Positions 26,740-36,161 of a stretch of 64,000 bases of DNA are shown here, piece after piece; within the stretch, counting starts at the first letter, position 1; the number at the start of each line of letters is the position of its first letter. A model generated the notes under the pieces. The model did not search any database. It was not told the origin of the DNA and saw nothing but the letters and a program-made list of their open reading frames with translations. A program made the translations under genes and the position numbers. This DNA comes from Roseicyclus mahoneyensis (GTDB taxonomy: Bacteria; Pseudomonadota; Alphaproteobacteria; Rhodobacterales; Rhodobacteraceae), in the NCBI RefSeq assembly GCF_003148775.1, contig NZ_QGGW01000001.1, forward strand, positions 953,228 to 1,017,227. Reading direction: 5' to 3'.

Positions 26740-28703
26740 TCGACAAACTGCGCAAGCGTGCAAGGAACCGCCTGCGGACCATGACCCCGCAACCTGCCGT
26801 CGAGATGCCCCCCGTGCTTGACCTTGCGTTCTATGGAAAGACCAATCCGGACGTGACGGCGGCGGGTGTCGACCCAGCAGGGCATTTCTGGACCTACGGT
26901 GCTGTGGAAGGGCGCAGCCCCAACAGCTTCTTCTCCCACGGATACGTCCATTCTCATCTCGACCAAAGCAGCCTCAGCGGTCCGTCCGAGGTTTCCGCCT
27001 ACATTCGGTCGGGGCTCTTTGCCAAACCCCGCCTGATCTTCGTCAGCCACGACGCCTCCCGGACCGGGGCACCTGCCATTATCTTGCGCCTGCTGGAGAT
27101 GTTCAGCCGCTCGGGCCTTTTCGAGTGCTTTTCTATCCTCGACGAAGGCGGCGAAAGACTGCCCGAGTTCAAGGCGCTGTCCCATACCCATGTGATGACC
27201 ACATCACGCCGGGGCAAAGCCTGGTCGGATGGATACGCAAGCCGCGAGTTGCAGGACGCTTTCGGGCCCGACGGCCTGTTTCACGGCAACATGCCGGTCT
27301 GCGCGCTGGTCAACTCGACCGAGAGTTTCCACATCGGCAGGGCGCTGGCCGAGATCGGCGTGCCCGTCGTGTCTTTGATCCACGAGATCGCCAGCTACTA
27401 TCCGCCCGAGGTCTTTGCCTCGATCGTCAGTTATTCGCGCAAGTCGGTCTTTCCATCGCAATTCGTCAGTCGCGTCGCCGCCAGTCACGCCGCCCTTGAC
27501 CTGTCGACGACCACCATCCGGGGCCAGGGCCTGCTGGAGGATGATTTCGGGGTGGTCGACCGTCACAAATGCCGAAGGCTCCTGCACGAGCGACTGGGGG
27601 TTGGGGATGACGCCTTCATCGTCTTGAACGTGGGCACGGTCGATATCCGCAAGGGGGCCGACATGTTCATCGAGACGGCCCGCCTCTTCCTCGAGGATGA
27701 AACGCGCGACAGGCCGGTCTATTTCGTCTGGTTCGGGATGCGTGACGCCGCGTTCGGCTATGTCGACGACGTGCTGACGCGTCACGATCTTTCCGACCGC
27801 ATCCGGTTTCTGCCTTCCACAGCGGCGATCGAACAGGTCTTTGCTGGCGGTGATCTGTTCTTTTTGTCGGCGCGGGCCGACCCCTTTCCCTGCGTGATCC
27901 ACGAGGCGATGGCCTGCGGCCTTCCGGTCATTGCATTCCGCAATGGGGGCGGTGCGCCCGAACTTGTCGGGGATGCCTGCGGCACCGTCGTGGAGATGGG
28001 CGATCTTGCTGCCGCGGCCGCTGCGATCGGGCGCTATGTCGACGATCCGGACCTGCGTGAAAGGCAGGGCGCCGCTGCGCGGGACCAGATCCGGTCAGAT
28101 TGGGACTATCGCTCCTATTGTGACGACATCTACCGGATCATCCGGGACACGGCGGGTCGCGCCCCCAAATGCGGTTGGCCGGACATGCCCGCCCTTGCAC
28201 CCGAGGATCACCTCGTTGTCATCGAAGGGTGCTTGCGCGACCTGCGGCTGCTGGATGATCTGCACCGCGAGATGCCGATCGACGAGGCGCGTATCGTCTT
28301 GATCGACGGCCGTTTCGGACAGGAAGCCGATGAGGTGATCGCCGGCCTGACCGCGCGCAGGTGGCGCTACCGGGTCTGTCAGCCGGAACACGACACGACC
28401 GAGGCACGACGGACGCGGCTTCTTGCGCTGTTCAAGAACCCCAAGCCCCGGCGCGTCACACTTGTTAACACCTTGGGATGTCTGACCGATCACGACATCG
28501 GCCCCCTCGCCTTCCCGATCAGGGCGGTCGAGACGGCAGGCACCTTGTCGGCTGGCGCGGTCTACCCGATGCTGCCCCATCTCGAGCAGCTCAGGCTTTC
28601 CGATGCACAGGCCGCCGCCCAGCTCTGGTCGCTCAATCCCTTGGCGGAGGGGCGTGTCTCGATCTGGCCGAACGTTCACAGCAAACAAGCCGAGGGCGCC
28701 TGA
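26736..28703 (+). CDS. GT4-family glycosyltransferase with C-terminal extension
   Basis: This 655-residue protein has one N-terminal module like those of the preceding gene (VLDLAFYGKTNPDVTAAGVD, residues 28-47). A GT-B glycosyltransferase follows: SLIHEIASYY, then VLNVGTVDIRKGADMFIE near residue 300, and the donor motif in FPCVIHEAMACGLPVIAF with the Glu-x7-Glu pattern near 390. About 170 residues beyond the enzyme (485-655) match nothing I recognise and may bind the acceptor or a partner. ATG 26736 overlaps the previous stop (ATGA), and its own stop overlaps the next start by one base. The donor may be UDP-xylose or UDP-galactose made upstream. Confidence 0.85.
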   Translation: MIDKLRKRARNRLRTMTPQPAVEMPPVLDLAFYGKTNPDVTAAGVDPAGHFWTYGAVEGRSPNSFFSHGYVHSHLDQSSLSGPSEVSAYIRSGLFAKPRLIFVSHDASRTGAPAIILRLLEMFSRSGLFECFSILDEGGERLPEFKALSHTHVMTTSRRGKAWSDGYASRELQDAFGPDGLFHGNMPVCALVNSTESFHIGRALAEIGVPVVSLIHEIASYYPPEVFASIVSYSRKSVFPSQFVSRVAASHAALDLSTTTIRGQGLLEDDFGVVDRHKCRRLLHERLGVGDDAFIVLNVGTVDIRKGADMFIETARLFLEDETRDRPVYFVWFGMRDAAFGYVDDVLTRHDLSDRIRFLPSTAAIEQVFAGGDLFFLSARADPFPCVIHEAMACGLPVIAFRNGGGAPELVGDACGTVVEMGDLAAAAAAIGRYVDDPDLRERQGAAARDQIRSDWDYRSYCDDIYRIIRDTAGRAPKCGWPDMPALAPEDHLVVIEGCLRDLRLLDDLHREMPIDEARIVLIDGRFGQEADEVIAGLTARRWRYRVCQPEHDTTEARRTRLLALFKNPKPRRVTLVNTLGCLTDHDIGPLAFPIRAVETAGTLSAGAVYPMLPHLEQLRLSDAQAAAQLWSLNPLAEGRVSIWPNVHSKQAEGA

Positions 28704-30499
28704 TGACATCGAAAGAAACAATCAGCGAACAGGTGAACGCGCTTGGCCCCTGGCATCACAGGATCAGGCTTGGGGACGGCAGCTTCACGGATTCCGACAT
28801 CGTTCAGGACGAAAGCGGGGCGCAGATTGTGAGCCATGACGCCGATCGGGCTTTCGAGAACGCAACACGGCAGATCTACCCCGACGGCCTGCAGGGGCGG
28901 TCTTTTCTCGACTGCGCCTGCAAGTCCGGTGGATATGTCTTTGCCGCCACCGACCGGGGCGCCGGACGGGTCCTTGGCCTTGACAGCCAAGCGCATTGCA
29001 TCGCGCAGGCCCGGTTCGTCGCAAGACATCGCGAAGGCGATGCGTCGGACATCTTGTTCGAGGTCGGATCGCCCGATGATCTGGCGAGGTCTGCAGAAAC
29101 CTACGATGTCACCTGGTTCAAGGACATCTTCCATCGCCTTGCCGATCCGATCGCGGCGCTCAAGCAGGCCGCGGACCACACCGGCGAGGTGCTCTTCATC
29201 GATACGGCATGCGCATGGTTCGATGTGAACCAGCCCGAAAAACCCGAACTGGTGCTTCGGCAAGCCGCCGCAAAAGATGCCGGGTCCGTGGTCGCTGCAA
29301 CGTCTTGGTTGCCGAGCGGCCCATTGGTTTTGCGTCGCATCCTCCGTTGGATGGGGTTCAGCGCGGTGCGCACATATATCTGGGTGCAAGACGACATGCC
29401 CGATGATGGCGCGCCCAGGACCGGGACAAGACCCGGACGCATCGCCATGGCTGCCGCCCGCGACGCGGCAAGCCTGCGTGACATGATCGACCTCAAGGCG
29501 CCGAACGCCAAGCCCAGACAGCGGGCGGCGGCCCCCGTAGCCCCGTCATCGCGGCCGGCCCCGGCCCCGGCCCCGGCTGCCGGTTCGGCCACCGGCAGGG
29601 CCGAAGAAACGCGCCCGCTGCGCTGGGAAGATGATCTTTCGGCCCATGCCCTCGACACCGCCCCATTCGAGCTTGTGCCGCCTGTCGCCGAATGGGAAGT
29701 CGATGCCTTCGGGATGATCGGCGCAGGACGCGGCCTGGAGGATATCGGGGACCTACCGCTTCTGGACATGGCAAGACGTGACACGGCACCCCTGCCCGTC
29801 CGTCAGGACCGCGAAGGCTACGGGGATGACAATCACGAATTCTACTGGCTCTCGGGACTGCGCGACTACCATCTGACATCGCAGATCGTCGCGCGTCACG
29901 GTGTGACGATCAACACGATGATGGATATCGGTTGCGCGTCCGGTCGTGTACTGCGCCATTTCGCCTTCCAGTCGGGCATCCCCGAGATCTGGGGCTGCGA
30001 CATAAACCATCGGCACATCCGGTTTCTCGAAACCCACATGCCCCACCATGTGCGCCCGATCGTCATGCCCGCCCTGCCGCATTATCCGGTCGAAGACAAT
30101 TACTTCGATCTCGTCACCGCATTTTCGGTCTTCACCCATATCGACGTGTTCGAGACAGCTTTCCTGGCCGAGGTGCGGCGCATGCTCAAGCCCTGCGCCT
30201 TGGGCTATCTGACGGTATCGACCGAAAGCCACTGGGCCCGTCTGCAGCAAGGCGAGGGACAGAACGCGAAGCGGCTGTCCAGTCGTCTTGCAACATACTC
30301 CCCGGAAGCGGCAGAAACGCTCAAGGGCCCGCTGACCGCCGAGAACCGCTATTTCCGCCACACGCAGACCGGTCCTTATCGCGGCGTGGTCTTCACGCCG
30401 GAGCAGCACATCGAAAGGGTCTGGAGCCGGTTCTTCAAGATCGAGGAGATCATCCCCTTCGGTCATGCCGATCAAGCGGTGGTTGTGGTCCGAAAATAG
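28703..30499 (+). CDS. Tandem two-domain SAM methyltransferase
   Basis: This 598-residue protein carries two methyltransferase domains joined by a Pro/Ala linker at about residues 275-295. Domain 1 (1-255) has GPWHHRIRL (15-23) and motif I FLDCACKSGGYVF (68-80); it is clearly homologous to the C-terminal half of the sulfotransferase fusion at 19384. Its motif has Ala where the usual first Gly stands, so it may be weak or regulatory. Domain 2 (about 370-598) has MMDIGCASGRVLRHF and DLVTAFSVFTHIDVFE, a type 11/12 methyltransferase of the kind that caps or decorates polysaccharides. It is the last gene of the operon from 21970. Sugar O-methylation is the likely role. Confidence 0.85.
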   Translation: MTSKETISEQVNALGPWHHRIRLGDGSFTDSDIVQDESGAQIVSHDADRAFENATRQIYPDGLQGRSFLDCACKSGGYVFAATDRGAGRVLGLDSQAHCIAQARFVARHREGDASDILFEVGSPDDLARSAETYDVTWFKDIFHRLADPIAALKQAADHTGEVLFIDTACAWFDVNQPEKPELVLRQAAAKDAGSVVAATSWLPSGPLVLRRILRWMGFSAVRTYIWVQDDMPDDGAPRTGTRPGRIAMAAARDAASLRDMIDLKAPNAKPRQRAAAPVAPSSRPAPAPAPAAGSATGRAEETRPLRWEDDLSAHALDTAPFELVPPVAEWEVDAFGMIGAGRGLEDIGDLPLLDMARRDTAPLPVRQDREGYGDDNHEFYWLSGLRDYHLTSQIVARHGVTINTMMDIGCASGRVLRHFAFQSGIPEIWGCDINHRHIRFLETHMPHHVRPIVMPALPHYPVEDNYFDLVTAFSVFTHIDVFETAFLAEVRRMLKPCALGYLTVSTESHWARLQQGEGQNAKRLSSRLATYSPEAAETLKGPLTAENRYFRHTQTGPYRGVVFTPEQHIERVWSRFFKIEEIIPFGHADQAVVVVRK

Positions 30500-30899
30500 C
30501 ACGGCGCGCAGCCCCGGCTGCCCTTTGTGCATGGTGTCATCGTGACGCCGAAAGACCGGGGGCGCGCGCGCATGGCCCTTTTTTCACAGGCCATTCCGCT
30601 GGTGACGCATGGGTCCGGCGTGACCGCTTTGCCGAGGGCGCTGCTTTTTTTTGGGGGGTCGTCTGCGCTCCCCGATCATGGACACGGTCGTGGTGGCTTG
30701 AGACAGGGCGGCGGAACTGTCGGGTTTGGACCGATGACGAGACGCCGATGATCTGCGGTGCGGACACGTGACGCTGCTGTGTCGGCGGGCCCGGTTGCGC
30801 GGCGCAATGACGTGAGCGCCGATCTGGTCGTGGCGGGGGCCTGCGCGGCGGGCCCCGGTCCCCCCGCGCGCCCGGCAGCCGCCGATCAGACCTCGGACT
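30500..30899. other. Gap without recognisable gene
   Basis: This region separates the glycan operon from the secreted-protein gene at 30900. It contains two T runs on the plus strand (about 30580 and 30645, the latter a T8-G6 tract) that may help end the operon transcript. Short frames on both strands show no family motif. Confidence 0.5.
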
Positions 30900-32699
30900 T
30901 CATTGCGGAATAGGATCCAGAAAGTAGCCCGGCACCCAGCCGCCGGCCTGCGGGCCGCGCGAGGCTTCGCACCAGACGGCATCCAGCATCTGACGGCGCA
31001 GGGTCAGATTGGCCAGTTCCCAGCTCAGGCTGTCGATCTCGGGCGTGCAGCCCGTCACGACGATATCGGTCGCCCAAGCCTCGAGACTGCCTTGTGTGGG
31101 CGCGTCCGAGCGCGGCGCGCTGCGCAAGACGACGCCGCCGCCATTGGTGTTGCGCAGACGGTAGGGGGGACCGTAGACGCCGACGCCGGGCAGATCGAAC
31201 AGCTCTTCGTCGTGGTGGGGTTCGGGCTCGATGCGCGCCAGCGTGACAAGGTCCCAACTGTCGCCGCGCACGAGGGTGCCGGTCAGCGGCGCGCCGGGGG
31301 ACATCTGTGAAAGGGTCACCAGCAGACGTCCGGCGGGCGAGGCCGGGATGGTCGGGCGCTCGAGGGTCAGATCCACGGCCTCGGCCGTCAGGGTATTGGT
31401 CCAGACGCCGATATCGACCGCTGCGCCGGTGGCTCCGGCGGGAACCAGCCATCCGCCGCCGATCAGTGTCCCGTCACCGCGCGGACGCAGCTCGAGGGCG
31501 CCCAGCATCTGGCCGTAACCATCGGTGATCGCAAGCGTGCCCGAGGTGAGCGCGGCAAGCGACGCGGGACCGCTTGTTTGCTGCGGCGGCGCGGGCGGCG
31601 TGGGCCCCGTGCCCTGTCCGTGAGCGGCGGCGCGCAGGTCGGGCAGCGCGAGATAAGAGGCGACAAGGCCCGGATCGGCCAGCGGGCCCGCACCCGAACG
31701 CTCGGCCGCGCTGCGCCATGGGCCGCAGGTGCCCGCGTCACAGGGGTGCGGCAAGGACAGGGTCACAGTGTCGAGGTCAAGGCCGCGCACGGGGTGGTAA
31801 ATCGTCAGACGCTCCCGCAGGTCGCCGCCGCCGATCCCCTCGCGCGTCAACAGCATGAGGCGCGGCGTGGCGTCGCCCGCCAGCGCAAAGACCACGGCTA
31901 TCCGCTGCGTCTCGATCCGCGCGCCCAGCAGGTTGATCGCCAGCAAGCTGGGGTTGGCGATATCGGGGCTGAACCGGGCGTGAAGCTCGGCGCAGAACTG
32001 CGGATGCATCTCGCGCGGGCAGCTGTTGCGGGCGGCCTGCGGGCTGCCGGAAGGGGCGAAGAAGGCAAGGTCGATGATCGCCTGACCCGGGCCGTCGAGG
32101 TCGTCGATGGAGAGAGAGACATTGTAGCCCGAGGGGAAGAGGTCGGTGTCGTATCCGCCATACCATCCGCCCACCGGATCCACGGCCGGTGGGCCGATTG
32201 TCCCGCCCTGATGGGGGTCGCGCTGGTCGGGGCCGAAGATCCAGGTGGCGTAGCGGCCCGCGGGCTGGCCTGCAAAGGTCGGCGGCCAGAACGGCCCCGG
32301 CCCCACCGCATGGATCAGGACAGGCGGGGCGGCATTGGTGCGGGCGGTGGCGTTCCACGCGGCGTCACCCGGCTGCGGCACGTCGTTCCAGCGCCACGCA
32401 CCTTGCCAGCCCGCGCCGGAAAGGGTGAACTCGATCAGGCCCCACCCCTCATCCGCGCGCAGGAAGGTTCCGTAAAGCGACAAGCCGTCGGGGCTTGTGC
32501 GCGCCTCGATCACACCGGATTGATTGATGTAGTCGCCCCAGACGCGCGCACCATCTTGGCGCAGGCGCAGCTCGCCGTAGGTGGTCGTCCAGGTCCCTTC
32601 CCATGGGCCGGTGGCGCGGACGGGCCCTGCCGCCATCAGCATGGCCAGCACAAAGCAGGCAAGGACACAGGCGCGGCTGCGCCAAGAGGAAAATTGCAT
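30900..32699 (-). CDS. Secreted protein with RVWG module and C-terminal SH3-like domain
   Basis: This 599-residue exported protein has a signal peptide (SRACVLACFVLAMLMAAGPVRA, split here by position 6-28). Residues about 30-105 contain a beta-rich module whose landmarks are WEGTWTTTYGEL, GARVWGDY and GTFLRADEGWG. A large middle part has paired Cys residues (CDAGTC and others). The C-terminus from about 505 looks like a bacterial SH3 domain (VVLRSAPRSDAPTQGSL, then GWVPGYFLDP). The same RVWG module occurs twice in the VWA protein at 36162, so the two may work together at the cell surface. ATG 32699 starts the signal peptide; the frame is open to 33065. The function is unknown. Confidence 0.8.
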   Translation of the reverse strand: MQFSSWRSRACVLACFVLAMLMAAGPVRATGPWEGTWTTTYGELRLRQDGARVWGDYINQSGVIEARTSPDGLSLYGTFLRADEGWGLIEFTLSGAGWQGAWRWNDVPQPGDAAWNATARTNAAPPVLIHAVGPGPFWPPTFAGQPAGRYATWIFGPDQRDPHQGGTIGPPAVDPVGGWYGGYDTDLFPSGYNVSLSIDDLDGPGQAIIDLAFFAPSGSPQAARNSCPREMHPQFCAELHARFSPDIANPSLLAINLLGARIETQRIAVVFALAGDATPRLMLLTREGIGGGDLRERLTIYHPVRGLDLDTVTLSLPHPCDAGTCGPWRSAAERSGAGPLADPGLVASYLALPDLRAAAHGQGTGPTPPAPPQQTSGPASLAALTSGTLAITDGYGQMLGALELRPRGDGTLIGGGWLVPAGATGAAVDIGVWTNTLTAEAVDLTLERPTIPASPAGRLLVTLSQMSPGAPLTGTLVRGDSWDLVTLARIEPEPHHDEELFDLPGVGVYGPPYRLRNTNGGGVVLRSAPRSDAPTQGSLEAWATDIVVTGCTPEIDSLSWELANLTLRRQMLDAVWCEASRGPQAGGWVPGYFLDPIPQ

Positions 32700-32997
32700 C
32701 ACGGCCAATCCAGATGTTGCGGTCGCATCGGTGGTCCCCGACGCCTCGGCGGGTAGCGTCGCGCGGCGGGGCCGCCCCGGCATCCCCCGTTTGGGGGAGG
32801 CGGGCAGACCAAAAGCACGCTGCGGGGTCACAAGCCTGTTGCTCGACCCAGTGCAATATCGCTTTATGTCTTTGGGACAGATTGACATTAATCGAATTGG
32901 CAACACGCAGTGACAGGCCGCCCCGGATGATGAGACGCGATCCGATCTCGTGGCGCGGCCACCCGCGAGCCGCGCGCCGTCACAAAGGGTGCCACGC

Positions 32998-34848
32998 GTG
33001 AAATCCGGAAGGGAGACCGACCCGGCGATCACCTCGACTTCGATGATCGCGGCGGCGGACGGCATGCCGCTGTTGATGCGGCATGTCTTGCCCTCGGGGC
33101 GACGGACGGTCTTCAGTGCGGTGATCGGGCATGGGCCGACGGTTCATTCGGGGCATATGACTGGGCTTGCCGAAGCGCTGGCGCAACAGGGCATCGCCTG
33201 TCTGGCGGGCGATCTGAGGGGCCATGGCGGGTCGGTGACGGAACGGCAGCCGCTGGCGCATCTGGACCCCGACACAGGCTGGAGCGACTGGCTTGAGGAC
33301 ATGACCGCGCTTGCGCGTGTCGCCTTCCGCGGCGTGCCGCGCAAGGACCGGGTGCTGATCGGGGGGGCGATGTCGGGGCACCTCATGACCCAGATGCTGC
33401 ACCGCGACCCGGACCTTGCCGGCAACCTCGTGATGGCGGCGCCGATCCCGCCGCAACCGGGGTTGAGAGCGCTGGTCATGGCCTTCTTGCGGTTCCGTCG
33501 GATGACCCATCCGCTCGACCGGCCCGATCCCCAGATCCAGCATCACCTCTACGGCTTTTTGCGCGCACATCTGCCGCCGGGCAGCCAAAACCAGGATACG
33601 ATCAGCGCCGACCCCGACACCGTGGCGCGTGTGTTGCAGGACCCGCGCGGTTTTCCGACGCCGACGCTGGGCTACTGGATCGCCATGTTGCAAGGCATGG
33701 ACGCGATCTGGACCGACATCGGGCCGGGAGAAATGCCCGCCGACCTACGGGTGTTGATCCTGAGCGGCCCGGATGACCCGCAAACCCGCGGCGGCCGCCT
33801 GTCGGGCCGGTTGCGTGACTGGTGGCACAGTCGCGGGGTGGCGGATGTGACCCTGCGCTCGATCGAGGGGGTGCGCGCCAACATCTTGATCGACGCCCCC
33901 CGCCTGCCGGTCGCGCCCGCGATCACGGAATGGCTGTCGGGCACTTCAGACGCCACCCCCCTGCCGCAAGACGATGCGGTGCCCTATCAGACGGCGCTGG
34001 CGCGGCTGGGGGTCTCCGTAGGCGATCCGGTGAGCATCCCGGCCCTGATCGACCTGTGCTACGCGGCGTTGGAGGATGACGAACGCTGGGTCGAACTGCT
34101 CTATCGCCTGCTCCTGAGCAGCGATGCGGACCCGGCCGGAATGGACGCGCTGATGCAGACCGTTCAACCCCATTGGCAGCGCGCCTTCGAGCTGCGCGAG
34201 GAGTTGCGGCAGGCGGCCGCGATGGGGCGGCTCTATCATGAGCTGATCGACCGGATGGCGGTGGGTGTCGCGGTGCTGGACGCGGATTTCGCGCTGAGGG
34301 ACTGGAACAGCGCTTTTGCCGGGGCGGTGGCGACGCTGTCGGGCCAACCGCTGGAGCGGTTGGACCTGCAGCGGGCGGTCGCACGCATCCTTGCGGCGGG
34401 ACCGGCGGGCGGGCGCGACGGGCGGCGCGCATGCGACGAGGTGCCGGTGATGCACGAGGGGCATGTGGTGGGCGTCTTGCTGCAGCCCGTCGGGCTGACC
34501 GCGATGGCGGGCGGCATGGCGCCGCCCGGTCGTCTGCTGGTGCTGCGCGCGCCAGAGACACGGGGCGCGGACCGGCAGCACCGGGCGGGCCTTCTGTCGC
34601 TGGCCTATGGCCTGACCGGGCAGGAGGCGACGGTGGCAGTCCATCTGGCCGAGGGGATGACAACCGAGGCGATCGCGCAGGCGATGGGCGTGGGTGACGC
34701 GACGGTGCGCAGCCACATCAAGCGGACCTTCGACAAGATGGGGGTGAGCAGCCGGCCCGAGTTGATCCACCGGGTGATGTCGGGGCCGCTGGGCTGGTTG
34801 ATGGGCGAGGACCGGGCGCGCGATGCCTCCCCCCCGAGGCTGCGCTAG
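32998..34848 (+). CDS. Alpha/beta-hydrolase-fold protein with LuxR-type DNA-binding domain
   Basis: This 616-residue protein looks like a one-component regulator. Residues about 15-310 have the monoacylglycerol-lipase-like fold: AGDLRGHGGS, and the nucleophile elbow GGAMSGHLM, where the Ser expected in GxSxG is Ala124. A PAS-like middle follows (RMAVGVAVLDADFALRDWNS, near residue 425). The C-terminus has a LuxR helix-turn-helix (LTGQEATVAVHLAEG, then GDATVRSHIKRTFDKMGV). The lost nucleophile suggests ligand sensing rather than catalysis. GTG 32998 follows aaaggg by eight bases; ATG 33043 is possible. It is divergent from the secreted protein and three bases upstream of the symporter, which are its likely targets. 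Confidence 0.82.
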   Translation: MKSGRETDPAITSTSMIAAADGMPLLMRHVLPSGRRTVFSAVIGHGPTVHSGHMTGLAEALAQQGIACLAGDLRGHGGSVTERQPLAHLDPDTGWSDWLEDMTALARVAFRGVPRKDRVLIGGAMSGHLMTQMLHRDPDLAGNLVMAAPIPPQPGLRALVMAFLRFRRMTHPLDRPDPQIQHHLYGFLRAHLPPGSQNQDTISADPDTVARVLQDPRGFPTPTLGYWIAMLQGMDAIWTDIGPGEMPADLRVLILSGPDDPQTRGGRLSGRLRDWWHSRGVADVTLRSIEGVRANILIDAPRLPVAPAITEWLSGTSDATPLPQDDAVPYQTALARLGVSVGDPVSIPALIDLCYAALEDDERWVELLYRLLLSSDADPAGMDALMQTVQPHWQRAFELREELRQAAAMGRLYHELIDRMAVGVAVLDADFALRDWNSAFAGAVATLSGQPLERLDLQRAVARILAAGPAGGRDGRRACDEVPVMHEGHVVGVLLQPVGLTAMAGGMAPPGRLLVLRAPETRGADRQHRAGLLSLAYGLTGQEATVAVHLAEGMTTEAIAQAMGVGDATVRSHIKRTFDKMGVSSRPELIHRVMSGPLGWLMGEDRARDASPPRLR

Positions 34849-34851
34849 GGG

Positions 34852-36138
34852 ATGGCACCCTGGGTGGTGCTGATCGGGCTTCTGGCGCCCGTCGCCTACG
34901 CGCTGGTGCGGACCGGCGGGATCGGGCGTGAGGCCTATCTGTTCAACGGCGGCAAGACGACGCTGGGGCTGACGCTGGCCAGCGTGGTCTGCGGCAACAT
35001 CGGGATCGGCACCTTCGTCGCGCTGTTCTTGTTCACGGCGCAAAGCCCGGTGATCGGCTACACCGTGGCGGGGAGTTACGCGGCCGGGCTTGTGCTGTGC
35101 GCGGCCCTGTGTGGAACGATCCACCGCGCCTCGCGCGCCACCGACAGCTACGGGATGATCGACTATGTCGCCCGCGCCCATGGCGTGCGGCACGTTGGGC
35201 TGATCTGGCTGCCAGTGGCGGTTGCATTCTCGCTCAGGATCATCGTGCAGCTGATGGCGCTGGCGCTGATCGTGCAGGGCGCGCTGGGGCTGGATCCTTG
35301 GGCGGCGCTGGCCCTCGCGGTGGCGGTGATGGGGGGCTACACGGCGTTAGGCGGCTACCGGGTGGCGACCGAGACGGATCTGGTGCAGGCGCTGGTCATT
35401 CTGGCAGGCATGGCGCTGGTCGCTGCGGGCCTGTGGCAAGGCGGGGTCGCCGAGGCCGCGGGCAGGGTCGCGGTCTTCGACCTTGGCCCGTGGGGGCTGC
35501 CCTTCTTGATCGCGGTCATCGTGTTCTTGCCGTTTTCGGCGGTGCTGGCGGTGGACAACTGGCAACGGATCGCCACCGCCGAAAGCGCCGCGACTGCGCG
35601 GCGGGCCTATCTCGCGGCGGCGGCGATCTGCGCGCCGGTCTATCTGCTGCTGGCCCATGTCGGGCATCTGAGCGGGGCTGCGGGCGGCACGGAACTGGGC
35701 GACGTGCTGGCGGTGCTGCGCGCGCTGATGCCACTGGGCCTGCCCGTTCTGGCCGATGTGATGGTCATGATGGCGGTGATGTCGTCGATCGACACCTTCG
35801 TAATGCCGCTGATGACGAGCCTTGCGCGCACATCCCTCTCGCTGGGGCGGATCCGGGGCGTGGTGCTGGCCTTCTTCGCGGCGCTGGGGCTGGTGGCACT
35901 GGGCCTGGGCGACGCGCTGACCGGGATCATCGCGGCCTTCAACACGCTGGTCGTGTTCCTGCCCGCCGTTTTCGGCGCGCTGATACTGGGGGACCGTGCG
36001 CCGCGGGCGGCAGCCCTGTCGATGGGGCTGGGCGTGGCGGTCACGCTCATCCTGAGCGCGCTGGCACTCGACCTTGCGGCGCTGGCGGGCTTCGCGGTCA
36101 GCATGGCGCTCTACGGCGTCGGGCGGCGGATGGGCTGA
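34852..36138 (+). CDS. Sodium:solute symporter (SSS) family protein
   Basis: This 428-residue membrane protein has about 12 hydrophobic segments in the LeuT-type SSS pattern. Landmarks are GNIGIGTFVALFLF in the first helix pair, the family segment GGYRVATETDLVQALVI near residue 165, and AVDNWQRIATAESA near 230. It is shorter than the usual 480-550 residues, missing mainly C-terminal helices. The substrate is unknown. It starts three bases after the stop of the LuxR-type regulator, so the two are almost certainly cotranscribed; the regulator's ligand may be the transported compound. The convergent neighbour is the VWA gene. Confidence 0.85.
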   Translation: MAPWVVLIGLLAPVAYALVRTGGIGREAYLFNGGKTTLGLTLASVVCGNIGIGTFVALFLFTAQSPVIGYTVAGSYAAGLVLCAALCGTIHRASRATDSYGMIDYVARAHGVRHVGLIWLPVAVAFSLRIIVQLMALALIVQGALGLDPWAALALAVAVMGGYTALGGYRVATETDLVQALVILAGMALVAAGLWQGGVAEAAGRVAVFDLGPWGLPFLIAVIVFLPFSAVLAVDNWQRIATAESAATARRAYLAAAAICAPVYLLLAHVGHLSGAAGGTELGDVLAVLRALMPLGLPVLADVMVMMAVMSSIDTFVMPLMTSLARTSLSLGRIRGVVLAFFAALGLVALGLGDALTGIIAAFNTLVVFLPAVFGALILGDRAPRAAALSMGLGVAVTLILSALALDLAALAGFAVSMALYGVGRRMG

Positions 36139-36161
36139 GGCCCACCCGCCCGGACCCCGCA

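Noticed and set aside
30500..30899. Duplicate of the tRNA-Asn 3' end marking an island boundary.
   Set aside because: No match to the T arm or acceptor sequence was seen there.
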